A stretch of 64,000 nt of DNA from Microbacterium sp. CBA3102 (GTDB lineage Bacteria; Actinomycetota; Actinomycetes; Actinomycetales; Microbacteriaceae): the NCBI RefSeq assembly GCF_007954505.1, contig NZ_CP042412.1, forward strand, positions 2,108,001-2,172,000, given 5' to 3'. This document shows, piece by piece, positions 51,044 to 60,156 of the stretch. Both the position numbers and the translations under genes were made by a program. Position 1 is the stretch's first letter; the number at the start of each line of letters is the position of its first letter. The notes under the pieces are model-generated. The model did not search any database and was not told the origin of the DNA. It saw only the letters and a program-made list of their open reading frames with translations.

Positions 51044-52573
51044 ATGAAACGAATGCCCCTCGCGCTCGCCGCGGCTGTCGCCGTGACGCTCGCCCTCACC
51101 AGCTGCAGCGGCGGCGCCTCGCCCTCGCCGTCCGACGGCAGCGGGGTCGACAGCCCCGACGCCCTCAACATCGGGAACTTCCTCGACGTCACGTCGTGGG
51201 ATCCCTCGCTCGCCGACATCGGCTTCGACGGCCCGTATCTCTCCGCCGTGTACGACGCTCTGATCGCCCTCGACGCCGACGGCGAACCGATCCCCTCACT
51301 AGCCACCGAGTGGACCGTCGCCGACGACGACCTCAGCATCGACCTCGACATCCGCACCGACGCCGTGTTCAGCGACGGCACCCCGGTCGATGTCGACGCC
51401 GTGATCACGAGCCTCGAGTACCTCAAGGCGGGTGCCCGCTCGGGTGAGGCCTACGTCAACGTCGCCTCCTTCGAGAAGGTCGACGACGACACCGTCCGCA
51501 TCGCCCTCACGCAGCGCGACGACACGATCCTCTACTTCATGGGTCTCGGACGCAGCTACGTCGCCTCCCCGGCCGCCATCGAAGCGGGCACGCTGGGCAG
51601 CGAGCCCATCGGCTCCGGCCCCTACGTCCTCGACAGCGCGACGAGCGTCGCCGGTGCCGAGTACCACTTCACCAAGACCGCCGACCACTGGGACGCCGAC
51701 GCGTATCCCTTCTCCGAGCTCGCGATCTTCCCGATCACCGATGCCACCGCCCGTCACAACGCCATGCTCAGCGGCCAGATCAACGTGCAGTACGGCGATG
51801 TCGCCAACCTCGAGCAGGCGAAGCAGCAGGGGTGGAACACCGCCGAACGCGTTTCGGGATGGGCGGGCCTCGTCATCACCGACCACACCGGCGTGAAGAG
51901 CGAGCCGCTCGGCAAGCTCGAGGTGCGGCAGGCGCTGAACTACGCGTTCGACGGAGCGGCGGTCCTCGCCGCGGTCGGCAGCGGAGCGGGCGTCGCCACC
52001 AACCAGGTGTTCCCCGACGGCGGCCCCATCAACGATCCGTCGCTCAACGACACTTACGCCTACAACATGGACAAGGCCAAGCAATTGCTGGCGGACGCCG
52101 GCTACCCCGACGGCTTCGAGATCTCGATGCCGATGTCTCCCATCTTCGAGATGTGGAAGCCCTCGGCCGAGCAGGCGCTCAACGAGCTCGGCGTGAAGGT
52201 CACCTGGGACAACATGCAGATGCCCGACTACCAGTTGAACGCGCCGAACTACCCGATGTTCATCTCGTTCCTCGCGATGGACGGCAACGACGTCGCCACC
52301 GTCGCCCGCCAGGTGACCAGCGTGCAGTGGTTCAACCCCGCGCCCGACTATGCGGAGAACGAGGTCATCGCTCCTCTCGTCGAGAAGGTGCAGACCGAGC
52401 GCGGCGACGCGCAGACCGACGCCGTCAAGGAGCTCAACAAGGCTCTCGTCGACCAGGCATGGTGGTCGGTCTGGTACCAGGCGAACAACATCTACTACAC
52501 GGCGCCCGGCATCCAGCTGCAGCCCGTCGTGGGCATGATGTTCCCGACGCTCCGCTACATCACCCAGGGCTGA
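51044..52573 (+). CDS. Oligopeptide/dipeptide-type ABC substrate-binding lipoprotein (SBP_bac_5)
   Basis: 509 residues. Lipobox LTSC (Cys about 21), then the extracellular solute-binding family 5 fold: SWDPSLADIGFDGPYLSAVYDALIALDADGEPIPSLATEW is the family opening, and KLEVRQALNYAFD the mid-domain. ATG 51044 behind GAGAAGGA. The family binds peptides, but also nickel, opines and sugars. A perfect 13-bp hairpin follows, then permease, permease-ATPase and ATPase genes. Confidence 0.93.
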   Translation: MKRMPLALAAAVAVTLALTSCSGGASPSPSDGSGVDSPDALNIGNFLDVTSWDPSLADIGFDGPYLSAVYDALIALDADGEPIPSLATEWTVADDDLSIDLDIRTDAVFSDGTPVDVDAVITSLEYLKAGARSGEAYVNVASFEKVDDDTVRIALTQRDDTILYFMGLGRSYVASPAAIEAGTLGSEPIGSGPYVLDSATSVAGAEYHFTKTADHWDADAYPFSELAIFPITDATARHNAMLSGQINVQYGDVANLEQAKQQGWNTAERVSGWAGLVITDHTGVKSEPLGKLEVRQALNYAFDGAAVLAAVGSGAGVATNQVFPDGGPINDPSLNDTYAYNMDKAKQLLADAGYPDGFEISMPMSPIFEMWKPSAEQALNELGVKVTWDNMQMPDYQLNAPNYPMFISFLAMDGNDVATVARQVTSVQWFNPAPDYAENEVIAPLVEKVQTERGDAQTDAVKELNKALVDQAWWSVWYQANNIYYTAPGIQLQPVVGMMFPTLRYITQG

Positions 52574-52578
52574 CGCCC

Positions 52579-52610
52579 GCCGGGGCGGCCGCGACACCGG
52601 CCGCCCCGGC
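52579..52610. terminator. Perfect 13-bp hairpin after the binding-protein gene
   Basis: GCCGGGGCGGCCG pairs with CGGCCGCCCCGGC over a 6-nt loop, 5 bp after the stop. It likely stabilises the binding-protein message and lowers downstream permease expression. Same geometry as 24414-24445. Confidence 0.75.
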
Positions 52611-52648
52611 AACCTTCCCCCTCCGACCCCATCCTCCGAGAGGCCCCC

Positions 52649-53590
52649 ATGTTCCTGTTCACGGCGAAGCGGGTGCTGTCCGGCATCCTCCTGCTCGTCG
52701 CGGTCTCGATCGGCACCTTCTTCCTGGCCCATCTCGCCATCAGCGACCCGACGGCCTCGCTTCTGGGCACCACGGCGAGTCCGGCTCAGCAGGCGGCGCT
52801 CGCCGAGAAGATCGGCCTCGACCGTCCGCTCCTCGTGCAGTTCTGGGACTGGCTCTCGCACGCGGTTCTGCTCGACTTCGGCGTCTCCTGGCGCAACTTC
52901 CAGCCCGTCAGCGCACAGCTCGCGATCAAGGTCCCCGTGACCCTGTCGGTGGTGACGTTCGCGACGCTGATCACCGCGGTCGTCGGCGTCACGTTCGGGA
53001 TGATCACCGGACTCCGCCCCGGCACCTGGTTCGACCGCATCATCAAGGGCATCTCGGTCGTGCTCTTCGCTCTCCCCGGCTTCTGGGTGAGCCTCGTGCT
53101 CGTGATGTGGCTCGCGGTGCAGCTGAAGTGGTTCCCGGCCGTCGGCTACGTGCCGCCGACGCAATCCGTGGACGGATGGCTGCGCTCCATCACCCTCCCG
53201 GCGATCTCGCTCGCCCTCGGCGGCATCGTTGCCGTCGCCGAGCAGCTGCGCAACGCCGTGATCGCGCAGAGCCGCCAGGACTGGGTGCGCACGCTTCGCA
53301 GTCGGGGCCTCTCCGCCACCCGGGTCAACCTGCACATCCTCCGCAACGCCTCGCCCGCCGCCCTCACCGTCATCGCCCTGATGTTCGTGGGGCTGCTGTC
53401 CGGCGCGATCGTGGTCGAGCAGATCTTCAGCCTCCCCGGTCTCGGACAGCTCACCAACCAGTCCTCGCAGAACGGCGATATCCCGATGCTCCTCGGCATC
53501 ACGGTCATCTCGATCGTCTTCGTCGTCCTCGTCAACCTCCTGCTCGACCTCGTGCTCGGCTGGATCAACCCGAAGGTGCGCGTCGCATGA
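52649..53590 (+). CDS. DppB-type ABC permease
   Basis: 313 residues, six membrane helices. N-terminal extension with IGLDRPLLVQFWDWLSHAVLLDFG between helices 1 and 2, EAA loop VRTLRSRGLSATRVNLHILRNASPAAL and VEQIFSLPGLGQL near the end, all typical of DppB/OppB. Start ATG after a GGCCCCC-type leader with a weak GAGAGG. Stop overlaps the next start (ATGA). Confidence 0.93.
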   Translation: MFLFTAKRVLSGILLLVAVSIGTFFLAHLAISDPTASLLGTTASPAQQAALAEKIGLDRPLLVQFWDWLSHAVLLDFGVSWRNFQPVSAQLAIKVPVTLSVVTFATLITAVVGVTFGMITGLRPGTWFDRIIKGISVVLFALPGFWVSLVLVMWLAVQLKWFPAVGYVPPTQSVDGWLRSITLPAISLALGGIVAVAEQLRNAVIAQSRQDWVRTLRSRGLSATRVNLHILRNASPAALTVIALMFVGLLSGAIVVEQIFSLPGLGQLTNQSSQNGDIPMLLGITVISIVFVVLVNLLLDLVLGWINPKVRVA

Positions 53591-55422
53591 CCACCACAGA
53601 CATCCGGGTCGCCTTCGACCGAGCGGCGCAGAAGCGACGCTCGAGCCTCTTTCGACGCTTCCTCCGTCACCCCGGCGGATACATCCCGCTGGCGATCTTC
53701 CTGCTCATCGTGCTCGTCGGGGTCTTCGCACCCCTGCTCGCGCCGATGGACCCGAACTTCGTCGACCTCGCCGCGGCCAAGGCGCCTCCCGGGCCCGAGC
53801 ACCTCCTGGGCGGCGACTCGACCGGCCGGGACATCCTGAGCCGACTCATCTACGGCACGCGCACGACCCTGTGGGGCGCGCTCATCACGATCGTCACCGC
53901 GCTCGTGATCGGTGTGCCGTCCGGCGTCGCGGCCGGCTACTTCGGCGGCACGTTCGACCGCATCGCCACCTGGATCAGCGATGCTCTCCAGTCGATCCCC
54001 GGAATGATCATCCTGCTCGTGGTCGCCGCGGGCAGCCGCAACAACTTCGAACTGCTCATGGCCACCGTCGGTGTGTTCATGGTTCCCGGCTACTTCCGCA
54101 TCGCGCGCTCTCAGACCCTGGCCGTGCGCAGCGAACCCTACATCGACGCCGCTCGCGTGTCGGGCCTGTCCGACGGGCGCATCATCTTCCGCCACGTCAT
54201 CAAGGCCGTGTATCCGCCGGTCATCATCCAGACGGCCCTCACCGCCGGCATCGCGATGGGTATGCAGGCCGGCCTCCAGTTCCTCGGCATCGGCGACTCC
54301 AACGTGCCCAGCTGGGGCGCGATGATGCTCGAGGGCTTCCGCTTGATGCTCACCTACCCGCTCATGCTGCTGTGGCCGTCGGCCGCCCTCGGGCTCACGA
54401 TCGCGGTGCTCGCGATCATGGGATCCACGCTCGCCGAGCTGGTGCAGGTGCGCACGCCGCGCGTTGCCCGCCGGTCCGGCACCGCCGCCGGCACCGCTGC
54501 CGGTACCGGTGCAGGCACGGTTGCCGGTATCACCGCCGGGACCGCGACGGCGCTCGCCCCCGCGACCGGAAGCGCGCAGCACACCGCAGAGGAGTCCGCG
54601 CTGCGCGTCGAGAACCTGCGGGTCGTGCACGCCACCCCGACCGGCGAGACCGAGGTCGTGCACGGCGTCACCCTCGACGTGGCACCAGGTGAGGTCGTCG
54701 GCATCGTGGGCGAGTCGGGTTCCGGCAAGTCGCAGACCGTGTTCTCGGTGCTCGACCTGCTGCCGTCCAGCGGGCGCGCGACCGCCGACGCCATCTGGGT
54801 GGGCGGGGCCGACGTGACGAGAGCGACGCCGAAGCAGCGACACGCTCTGCTCGGACGTGAGATCGGCTACGTGCCCCAGGAACCGATGAGCAACCTCGAC
54901 CCGTCGTACACGATCGGCCACCAGCTCATCGAGCCGCTGCGCCGCACCCACGGGCTCCGCAAGGCGGAGGCCAGGGAGCGGGCGCGTGCGATGCTCGTGC
55001 GCGTCGGCCTCACTGACCCCGACCGTGTCATGCGCAGCTACCCCCACCAGGTCTCGGGCGGTATGGCGCAGCGCGTGCTCATCGCCGGCGCGATCGCGGG
55101 CAAGCCGTCTCTGCTCGTGGCCGACGAGCCGACCACGGCGCTCGACGTCACGGTGCAGGCCGAGGTGCTCGAGCTCCTGCGAGAGCTGCAGGCCGAATAC
55201 GGTATGGCCCTGCTGATCGTGACCCACAACTTCGGCGTCGTGGCCGACATCTGCGACCGGGTGATCGTGATGCGCGGCGGTGACGTCGTCGAGACAGGAC
55301 CGGTCGACTCGCTGTTCGCGTCACCCGCCGAGGAATACACACGTGAACTGATCGCCGCGTCCCTGGACGATGCGGAGGGGCGCGCCGAACTCGACCGCAC
55401 CGGAACGGAGGTGACCGCATGA
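53587..55422 (+). CDS. Fused DppC-type permease and DppD-type ATPase
   Basis: 611 residues. Residues 1-295: DppC permease with the first-helix FRRFLRHPGGYIPLAIF, HLLGGDSTGRDILSRLIYGTRTTL and EAA loop IDAARVSGLSDGRIIFRHVIK. Residues about 300-335 are a low-complexity Gly/Thr/Ala linker. Residues about 340-611: ATPase with Walker A GESGSGKSQT, Q-loop VPQEPMSNLDP, signature VSGGMAQR, Walker B LLVADEPTTALDV and VTHNFGVVAD. The fusion is unusual for this transporter class; it keeps the order of separate dppC and dppD genes. Confidence 0.92.
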   Translation: MTTTDIRVAFDRAAQKRRSSLFRRFLRHPGGYIPLAIFLLIVLVGVFAPLLAPMDPNFVDLAAAKAPPGPEHLLGGDSTGRDILSRLIYGTRTTLWGALITIVTALVIGVPSGVAAGYFGGTFDRIATWISDALQSIPGMIILLVVAAGSRNNFELLMATVGVFMVPGYFRIARSQTLAVRSEPYIDAARVSGLSDGRIIFRHVIKAVYPPVIIQTALTAGIAMGMQAGLQFLGIGDSNVPSWGAMMLEGFRLMLTYPLMLLWPSAALGLTIAVLAIMGSTLAELVQVRTPRVARRSGTAAGTAAGTGAGTVAGITAGTATALAPATGSAQHTAEESALRVENLRVVHATPTGETEVVHGVTLDVAPGEVVGIVGESGSGKSQTVFSVLDLLPSSGRATADAIWVGGADVTRATPKQRHALLGREIGYVPQEPMSNLDPSYTIGHQLIEPLRRTHGLRKAEARERARAMLVRVGLTDPDRVMRSYPHQVSGGMAQRVLIAGAIAGKPSLLVADEPTTALDVTVQAEVLELLRELQAEYGMALLIVTHNFGVVADICDRVIVMRGGDVVETGPVDSLFASPAEEYTRELIAASLDDAEGRAELDRTGTEVTA

Positions 55423-56252
55423 GCGCCCTGCTCGAAGTCGACGACCTGGTCGTGGAGTACGGCCGTGGCCGACACGCCTTCCGCGCACTGCACGGCGTCT
55501 CCCTCGACATCGCGCCGGGCGAGTGCCTGGGCCTCGTCGGAGAATCCGGCTCGGGGAAGTCGACGCTCGGCAAGGCGATCCTCGGCCTCGCACCCGTCAC
55601 GGGTGGGAGCATCCGCTTCGACGGCAAGGAGATCAGCAGGCTCGGCGGCCGTGCCCGGCGTGCGCTCGCCGATGACGTACAGGTCGTCTTCCAAGACCCG
55701 TACGGATCGCTCAACCCCGCGATGACGATCGGCGACATCCTCGCCGAACCGCTGCTCACCACCGGTATCGGCACGAGAGCCGCCGAGTCGAAGGTGCGCG
55801 AGATGCTCGACCGCGTGCGCCTGCCCGAATCGGCCATGGATCGCTACCCGAGCGAGTTCTCCGGCGGCCAGCGTCAGCGCATCGCGATCGCCCGAGCCCT
55901 CGTCCGCGGACCGCGCCTCATCGTGTGCGACGAGCCCGTCAGCGCCCTCGACCTCACCACGCAGGCGACGATCCTCGATCTGTTCATCGAGCTGCAGCGC
56001 GACACCGGCGTGGCCTACCTCTTCGTCTCTCATGACCTCGGAGTCGTGCGCCGCGTCTGTCACCGCGTGGCGGTCATGTACCGCGGAGAGCTCGTCGAGG
56101 TCGGCGAGGGGGAGCAGGTCACCCGTGCCCCGCAGCATCCGTACTCCGAGCGGCTGCGCCTCGCCTCGCCCGTCGCCGACCCGGTCGCGCAGCGTCAGCG
56201 ACGTGCCCAGTGGCTCGCTCTGCGGGAGGTGCGCGATGCGGCGGTACGGTAG
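55419..56252 (+). CDS. DppF-type ABC transporter ATPase
   Basis: 277 residues. Walker A GESGSGKST, VFQDPYGSLNPAMT Q-loop, FSGGQRQR signature, IVCDEPVSALD Walker B, FVSHDLGVV switch His. It has the oligopeptide ABC C-terminal region with YSERL. ATG overlaps the fusion gene stop. It pairs with the fused ATPase to drive import. Confidence 0.93.
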   Translation: MSALLEVDDLVVEYGRGRHAFRALHGVSLDIAPGECLGLVGESGSGKSTLGKAILGLAPVTGGSIRFDGKEISRLGGRARRALADDVQVVFQDPYGSLNPAMTIGDILAEPLLTTGIGTRAAESKVREMLDRVRLPESAMDRYPSEFSGGQRQRIAIARALVRGPRLIVCDEPVSALDLTTQATILDLFIELQRDTGVAYLFVSHDLGVVRRVCHRVAVMYRGELVEVGEGEQVTRAPQHPYSERLRLASPVADPVAQRQRRAQWLALREVRDAAVR

Positions 56253-56299
56253 CTCCAGGCCCGATCACTCCATGCCTCGGAATCGGCCGGAAGGACCTC

Positions 56300-56887
56300 A
56301 TGCCGAAGATCATCGATCACGACCAGCGTCGACGGGACATCGTCGAGGTCGCCAAGAGCATCATCTTGAAGGGTGGCTTCGAGGCCGCGACCATGCGCAG
56401 CATCGCGGCGGAGGCCGGCTTCGCGAACGGTGCGCTGAAGCACTACTTCCCGGGCAAGGAGAGCATCGTCGCGGCGACGTTCGAGACGATACTCCAGCAG
56501 ATGTCCGAGGGCGTGCAGGCCGCCGGCGAGGAGCCGACGTCCGCGGATGCCGCGCTGCGGGGGTTCCTGCAGGCGACGATCCCTCGCGATCAGGAGCAGA
56601 TCGCCGCGGGGCGGGTGCTGCTCGCGCTGTGGGAGTACGCCATGGCGAACGAGTCGCTGGCCGAGCTGTATCGCGGACACCTGGCGTCCTGGCGTGCTTC
56701 TCTCATCGAGCGGATGGAGGCCGCGCGGGACGAGGGGTCGATCCGCGATCAGGACTACGGTCCGCTCGCGAACGAGTACATCTCGGCGGCGGTCGGTGCG
56801 ACCGTCATCAACCTCATGTACCCCGACGGCGAGCGGATCGCCGACTACGAGACCTACATCGACCAGTTCCTGGCACGCCTGCGCTGA
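56300..56887 (+). CDS. TetR-family regulator (BetI-like)
   Basis: 195 residues. HTH MRSIAAEAGFANGALKHYFPGKE, C-terminal BetI-like domain. Start MPKIIDHDQRR is shared with the TetR proteins at 7795 and 34983. ATG 56300 behind GGAAGGA. It is in line with the ABC operon upstream and the hydrolase-methyltransferase genes downstream, so it may control them. The TTCCA-N7-TAGAA site at 57656 is a possible operator. Confidence 0.92.
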   Translation: MPKIIDHDQRRRDIVEVAKSIILKGGFEAATMRSIAAEAGFANGALKHYFPGKESIVAATFETILQQMSEGVQAAGEEPTSADAALRGFLQATIPRDQEQIAAGRVLLALWEYAMANESLAELYRGHLASWRASLIERMEAARDEGSIRDQDYGPLANEYISAAVGATVINLMYPDGERIADYETYIDQFLARLR

Positions 56888-56921
56888 GCACGGCGCGCCG
56901 GGTCCGAGAGGACGGCGCGTC

Positions 56922-57620
56922 ATGACCTCATCCCTGTTCATCGAGCTCCACCAGGGCACCGGGCGTCCGGTCGTGTTCCTGCACGGCCTCGCGTCGCGCG
57001 GAGCGCAGGACTGGCCGGATCACGAGTGGGCCGGCGTCGTCGGCGACCGTCCCCGCCTGGTGGTCGACCTCCCGGCGCACGGTGAGAGCCCGGCACTCGG
57101 CACGGCGCCCACGACCGCAGTGCTGGACGCACTCGCCTCGGCCGTCGGCAGCGACGAGATCGACCTGGTCGGATACTCACTCGGGGCTCGCCTCGCGTGG
57201 GATCTGGCGGCGCATCCGCGCGTCTCCGTGCACCGCCTGGTGCTCGGCGGTCTCAGCGCGGGGGAGCCGTTCGCGCAGGTCGACTTCGCGGCCGCGCGCG
57301 CCGCGGTCGACGGTGGCGCCATGCCGACGGATCCCCTCACGGGCATGATCGTGCACATGGCGTCGTCGTCCGGCAACCGTTCGCACGATCTGATCGACCT
57401 GATCGAGGGCCTCGCCGCAGAGCCGTTCGTGCCACGGGCCGAGGGAATCGCCGTGCCCGTGCTGCTGCTGGGCGGCACCGACGATCCGATGGCGGCCGGG
57501 ATCGACGACCTCGCGCGGATGCTCCCGAGCGCCCGTGTGCGGCGCGTCCCCGGCGATCACCTCTCGGCCCTGCACACGGCGGAGTTCCGTGCTGCCGTGC
57601 GGGACTTCCTGGCGGACTGA
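56922..57620 (+). CDS. Alpha/beta-fold hydrolase
   Basis: 232 residues. FLHGLASRG oxyanion start, nucleophile GYSLGAR, acid Asp in LLGGTDDPM and catalytic His in PGDHLSALH. A MenH/esterase-sized single domain without a cap. It follows the TetR gene by 34 bp. Probably hydrolyses the imported compound. Substrate unknown. Confidence 0.88.
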   Translation: MTSSLFIELHQGTGRPVVFLHGLASRGAQDWPDHEWAGVVGDRPRLVVDLPAHGESPALGTAPTTAVLDALASAVGSDEIDLVGYSLGARLAWDLAAHPRVSVHRLVLGGLSAGEPFAQVDFAAARAAVDGGAMPTDPLTGMIVHMASSSGNRSHDLIDLIEGLAAEPFVPRAEGIAVPVLLLGGTDDPMAAGIDDLARMLPSARVRRVPGDHLSALHTAEFRAAVRDFLAD

Positions 57621-57655
57621 GCCGCAACCGCGACGGGAACACCTCTGCCGTTTAA

Positions 57656-57672
57656 TTCCAACAATCGTAGAA
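57656..57672. promoter_or_regulatory. Operator candidate TTCCA-N7-TAGAA
   Basis: Inverted-repeat-like element 20 bp upstream of the methyltransferase-like gene, AT-rich against its surroundings. Related to sites at 47193 and 60157. Confidence 0.4.
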
Positions 57673-57692
57673 ATATAGGGAAAGGCCCACAC

Positions 57693-58682
57693 ATGACCGA
57701 CACGCCCACCGCGGATGCGGCACGGATCCTCGACATCGCCACGGGGTACATGGCGTCCAAGCAGCTCTTCCACGCCAGCCGCATCGGCCTCTTCCGTGCC
57801 GTCGACGGCGGAGCGGACACGGTGGCGGCGATCGCCGAGACGTGCGGGGTGAGCGAGCGCATCGCCCGTCTGCTCGCCGATGCGATGGCGGCCAAGGGCC
57901 TCCTGGTGCGTACGGACGGGCGGTACGTCGTCGCCCCGGACGCCGCCGCGTATCTGACCGGCGCCGATGCCGCGATCGACCTCGCCCCCTTCCTGACGTT
58001 CCTCGATGAGATCAGCTACCCGCACTGGCTCCAGTTCGCGCACACGGTCGACACCACCGAGCCCGGCGATCTGCAGATGGACGACGCCCGCTGGGCGACG
58101 TTCATGGCGGGGGTGATGACGTACAACCGCCTGCACGCGCAGGAGTTCGGCCGTCACCTCGACCTCTCCGGTGCCACCCACGCGCTCGACTTCGGCGGCC
58201 TCTCGGCCGACTTCGCGCTGTCGGTGATGGCGCGCAATCCCGAGCTGCGGACGACGTTCCTGTACGCGCCCGGCTTCGAAGACGGGATCGCCGAGGCCGT
58301 CGAGGCGGCCGGGGTCGCCGATCGTGCCGTGGTGGAGGTCGCCGACACCGCGACCGCGGCGCCGGAGGGCGCCTACGACGCGATCTTCGCGAACCACGTC
58401 ATCCACCGCTTCGGCGCCGAGGAGAACGCCCGGATCTTCCGCAATCTGCGAGCGGCGGCGGCGCCGGGGGCGACCCTGACCGTGCTCGACTTCTTCCTCG
58501 ACGACGATCCGGCGCAGCGCGGGATCGACGCGCTGCATGCGGGGGAGTACCTCGTCATCGACGGAACCGTCGTGTATCCGGAGGCCCAGGTGCGCGGCTG
58601 GCTGAGCGATGCCGGCTGGGAGGTGCGCGAGAAGGTCGCTCTGCCGGGGAGTCCCCGGGTGCTCGTGGCGACCGCGGTGTGA
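57693..58682 (+). CDS. Methyltransferase-like protein with dimerisation domain
   Basis: 329 residues arranged like O-methyltransferases of the Methyltransf_2 class: N-terminal winged-helix dimerisation domain (DTVAAIAETCGVSERIARLLADAMAAKGLLV) and a Rossmann-like domain. The SAM-binding glycine motif is altered: LDFGGLSADFALSVM replaces the usual DVGGGxG, so SAM binding or methylation is doubtful. HVIHRFG carries possible catalytic His residues. RBS GGGAAAGG. It lies between the hydrolase and a terminator. It might be a decarboxylase, hydroxylase or a non-methylating family member. Confidence 0.75.
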   Translation: MTDTPTADAARILDIATGYMASKQLFHASRIGLFRAVDGGADTVAAIAETCGVSERIARLLADAMAAKGLLVRTDGRYVVAPDAAAYLTGADAAIDLAPFLTFLDEISYPHWLQFAHTVDTTEPGDLQMDDARWATFMAGVMTYNRLHAQEFGRHLDLSGATHALDFGGLSADFALSVMARNPELRTTFLYAPGFEDGIAEAVEAAGVADRAVVEVADTATAAPEGAYDAIFANHVIHRFGAEENARIFRNLRAAAAPGATLTVLDFFLDDDPAQRGIDALHAGEYLVIDGTVVYPEAQVRGWLSDAGWEVREKVALPGSPRVLVATAV

Positions 58683-58686
58683 GGCC

Positions 58687-58774
58687 ACCCCGGCGTCGGG
58701 GGACCGGCGCCGGGGTCATGGACTGGTCCGAGGGGGATCAGAGGCGGGCGGCATGCGTGAACATGCCGCCCGCC
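58687..58774. terminator. Double hairpin terminator between convergent genes
   Basis: ACCCCGGC (58687-58694) with GCCGGGGT (58709-58716), then a stronger GGCGGGCGGCATG/CATGCCGCCCGCC stem (58743-58774, 6-nt loop) followed by GTTT. It separates the convergent methyltransferase-like and amidohydrolase genes. Confidence 0.75.
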
Positions 58775-58810
58775 GTTTCCGTGCGCACCCGCGTTCGGTC
58801 GTGCGAGAGC

Positions 58811-60154
58811 TCACTCGCGGGTGAACACCGTGCGGCCGTCGACCATCGTGCGCTCGACCTCGAGGGAGGAGAACGGACGCCCGGGAGTCAGGGGATCCTC
58901 ATCGAGGATCGTCAGATCGGCGACCTTCCCGATCTCGAGCGTTCCCTTCCAGGCGGACGCGCCGTCCTGTCGCGCGGCATCCACCGTCATCGAACGCAGC
59001 AGGCGGCGGCGCGACCGTGCGTCATCGGCGACGCCGGCGTCGCCGAGCAGGCCGAGCGAGGCGTCGAGGCCGAGCCGCCAGTCCGGGCTCGCGATCGGCG
59101 AGTCGCTCGTCACCGTCGTGAGTGTTCCGGAGGTGAGCATCGCCGCCAGGGGCCAGGCGGTGGCGAGGCGTGCTTCGCCGAGCTGGAGCGCCGCCCAGGA
59201 GTGCGTGTGCGTGGCGATCAACGGTTGCACGGCGAATCCGGCGTCGACCCTTCCCATCCGGGCGATCTGCTCGGGCGTGGCCAGGTCTCCGTGGACGACG
59301 TAGTGGGGTGCGGGCGGCCGGGGCGCGTCGGGGAGGCGTTCCAGGACGGCGAGGAACTCCGAGATCGATCGGTCGCCGGTCGCGTGCACGGCGATCTGCA
59401 TGCCGCGGGAGGCGGCGAGCTCCACCATCCGCTGGAACGCGGAGAGCGGATCATCCCCGCCCCGCGTGAGCAGGGCGCCGGTGCTGCCGTCCGTGTAGGG
59501 CTCCTCGACCCAGGCGGTGGCCATCGGAGGGATGCCGTCGGCGAAGATCTTGACCCCGGGGATCGCGAGCCACCGGGGGTCGTGTGTCGGCGCCGGGGTG
59601 CGGATGCCGCGCTCGAAGTCCTCCAGTGTGCTCTCGCCGTCGATCGTGCCGAACAGCCGAAGCAGGGTCACGCGCGAGGTCTGGGCGCCTTCGCGGTGCA
59701 GCTCGCCGTAGGTGTCGAGCATGGCCGTGCCGAAGCAGCCGGTCTCGCCGGCGTCCTCTCCCGGGCCGATCCCGGGCTCGGTGTAGCTCGTGATGCCGCG
59801 TTCGGCGAGGAGGCTCCATGCGCGGAGAAGGGCGGTGCGCCGCTCTTCCCGGCTCGATACGAGACGCCCGGACGGCTGCTCTGCGGATGACGTGTCGGAG
59901 AAGAACAGGTGCGGCCAGCGCGCGCCGAGCCAGGCGGCGTGCAGATGGGCGTCGTTGATGCCGGGGATCGCGGTGCGCCCGTCGAGTTCGAGGGTGGTGC
60001 GCGCTCGGAGCGGTGCGACGGCTTCGTCGACCGCGACGATCACGCCGTTTCGCACGGCGAGGGTGTGGGCGATGGAGTCCGTCCCGTCGAGGGTGTGGAT
60101 GCGGCCGCCGCGGATGATCAGGTCGGCGTCGTCGCCGGGCAGTGTCTCACTCAT
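58811..60154 (-). CDS. YtcJ-like metal-dependent amidohydrolase, copy 2
   Basis: 447 residues. GINDAHLHAAWLG metal HxH near 60-75, GVKIFADGIPPMATAW, HATGDRSISEF and TVTSDSPIASPD. It shares the DGxPP and HxTGDxS segments with the amidohydrolase at 14526, but is about 100 residues shorter. ATG 60154 is inside a TTCCA-N6-TAGAC flank. It is convergent with the methyltransferase-like gene and divergent from gapB. Substrate unknown. Confidence 0.87.
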   Translation of the reverse strand: MSETLPGDDADLIIRGGRIHTLDGTDSIAHTLAVRNGVIVAVDEAVAPLRARTTLELDGRTAIPGINDAHLHAAWLGARWPHLFFSDTSSAEQPSGRLVSSREERRTALLRAWSLLAERGITSYTEPGIGPGEDAGETGCFGTAMLDTYGELHREGAQTSRVTLLRLFGTIDGESTLEDFERGIRTPAPTHDPRWLAIPGVKIFADGIPPMATAWVEEPYTDGSTGALLTRGGDDPLSAFQRMVELAASRGMQIAVHATGDRSISEFLAVLERLPDAPRPPAPHYVVHGDLATPEQIARMGRVDAGFAVQPLIATHTHSWAALQLGEARLATAWPLAAMLTSGTLTTVTSDSPIASPDWRLGLDASLGLLGDAGVADDARSRRRLLRSMTVDAARQDGASAWKGTLEIGKVADLTILDEDPLTPGRPFSSLEVERTMVDGRTVFTRE

Positions 60155-60156
60155 TA

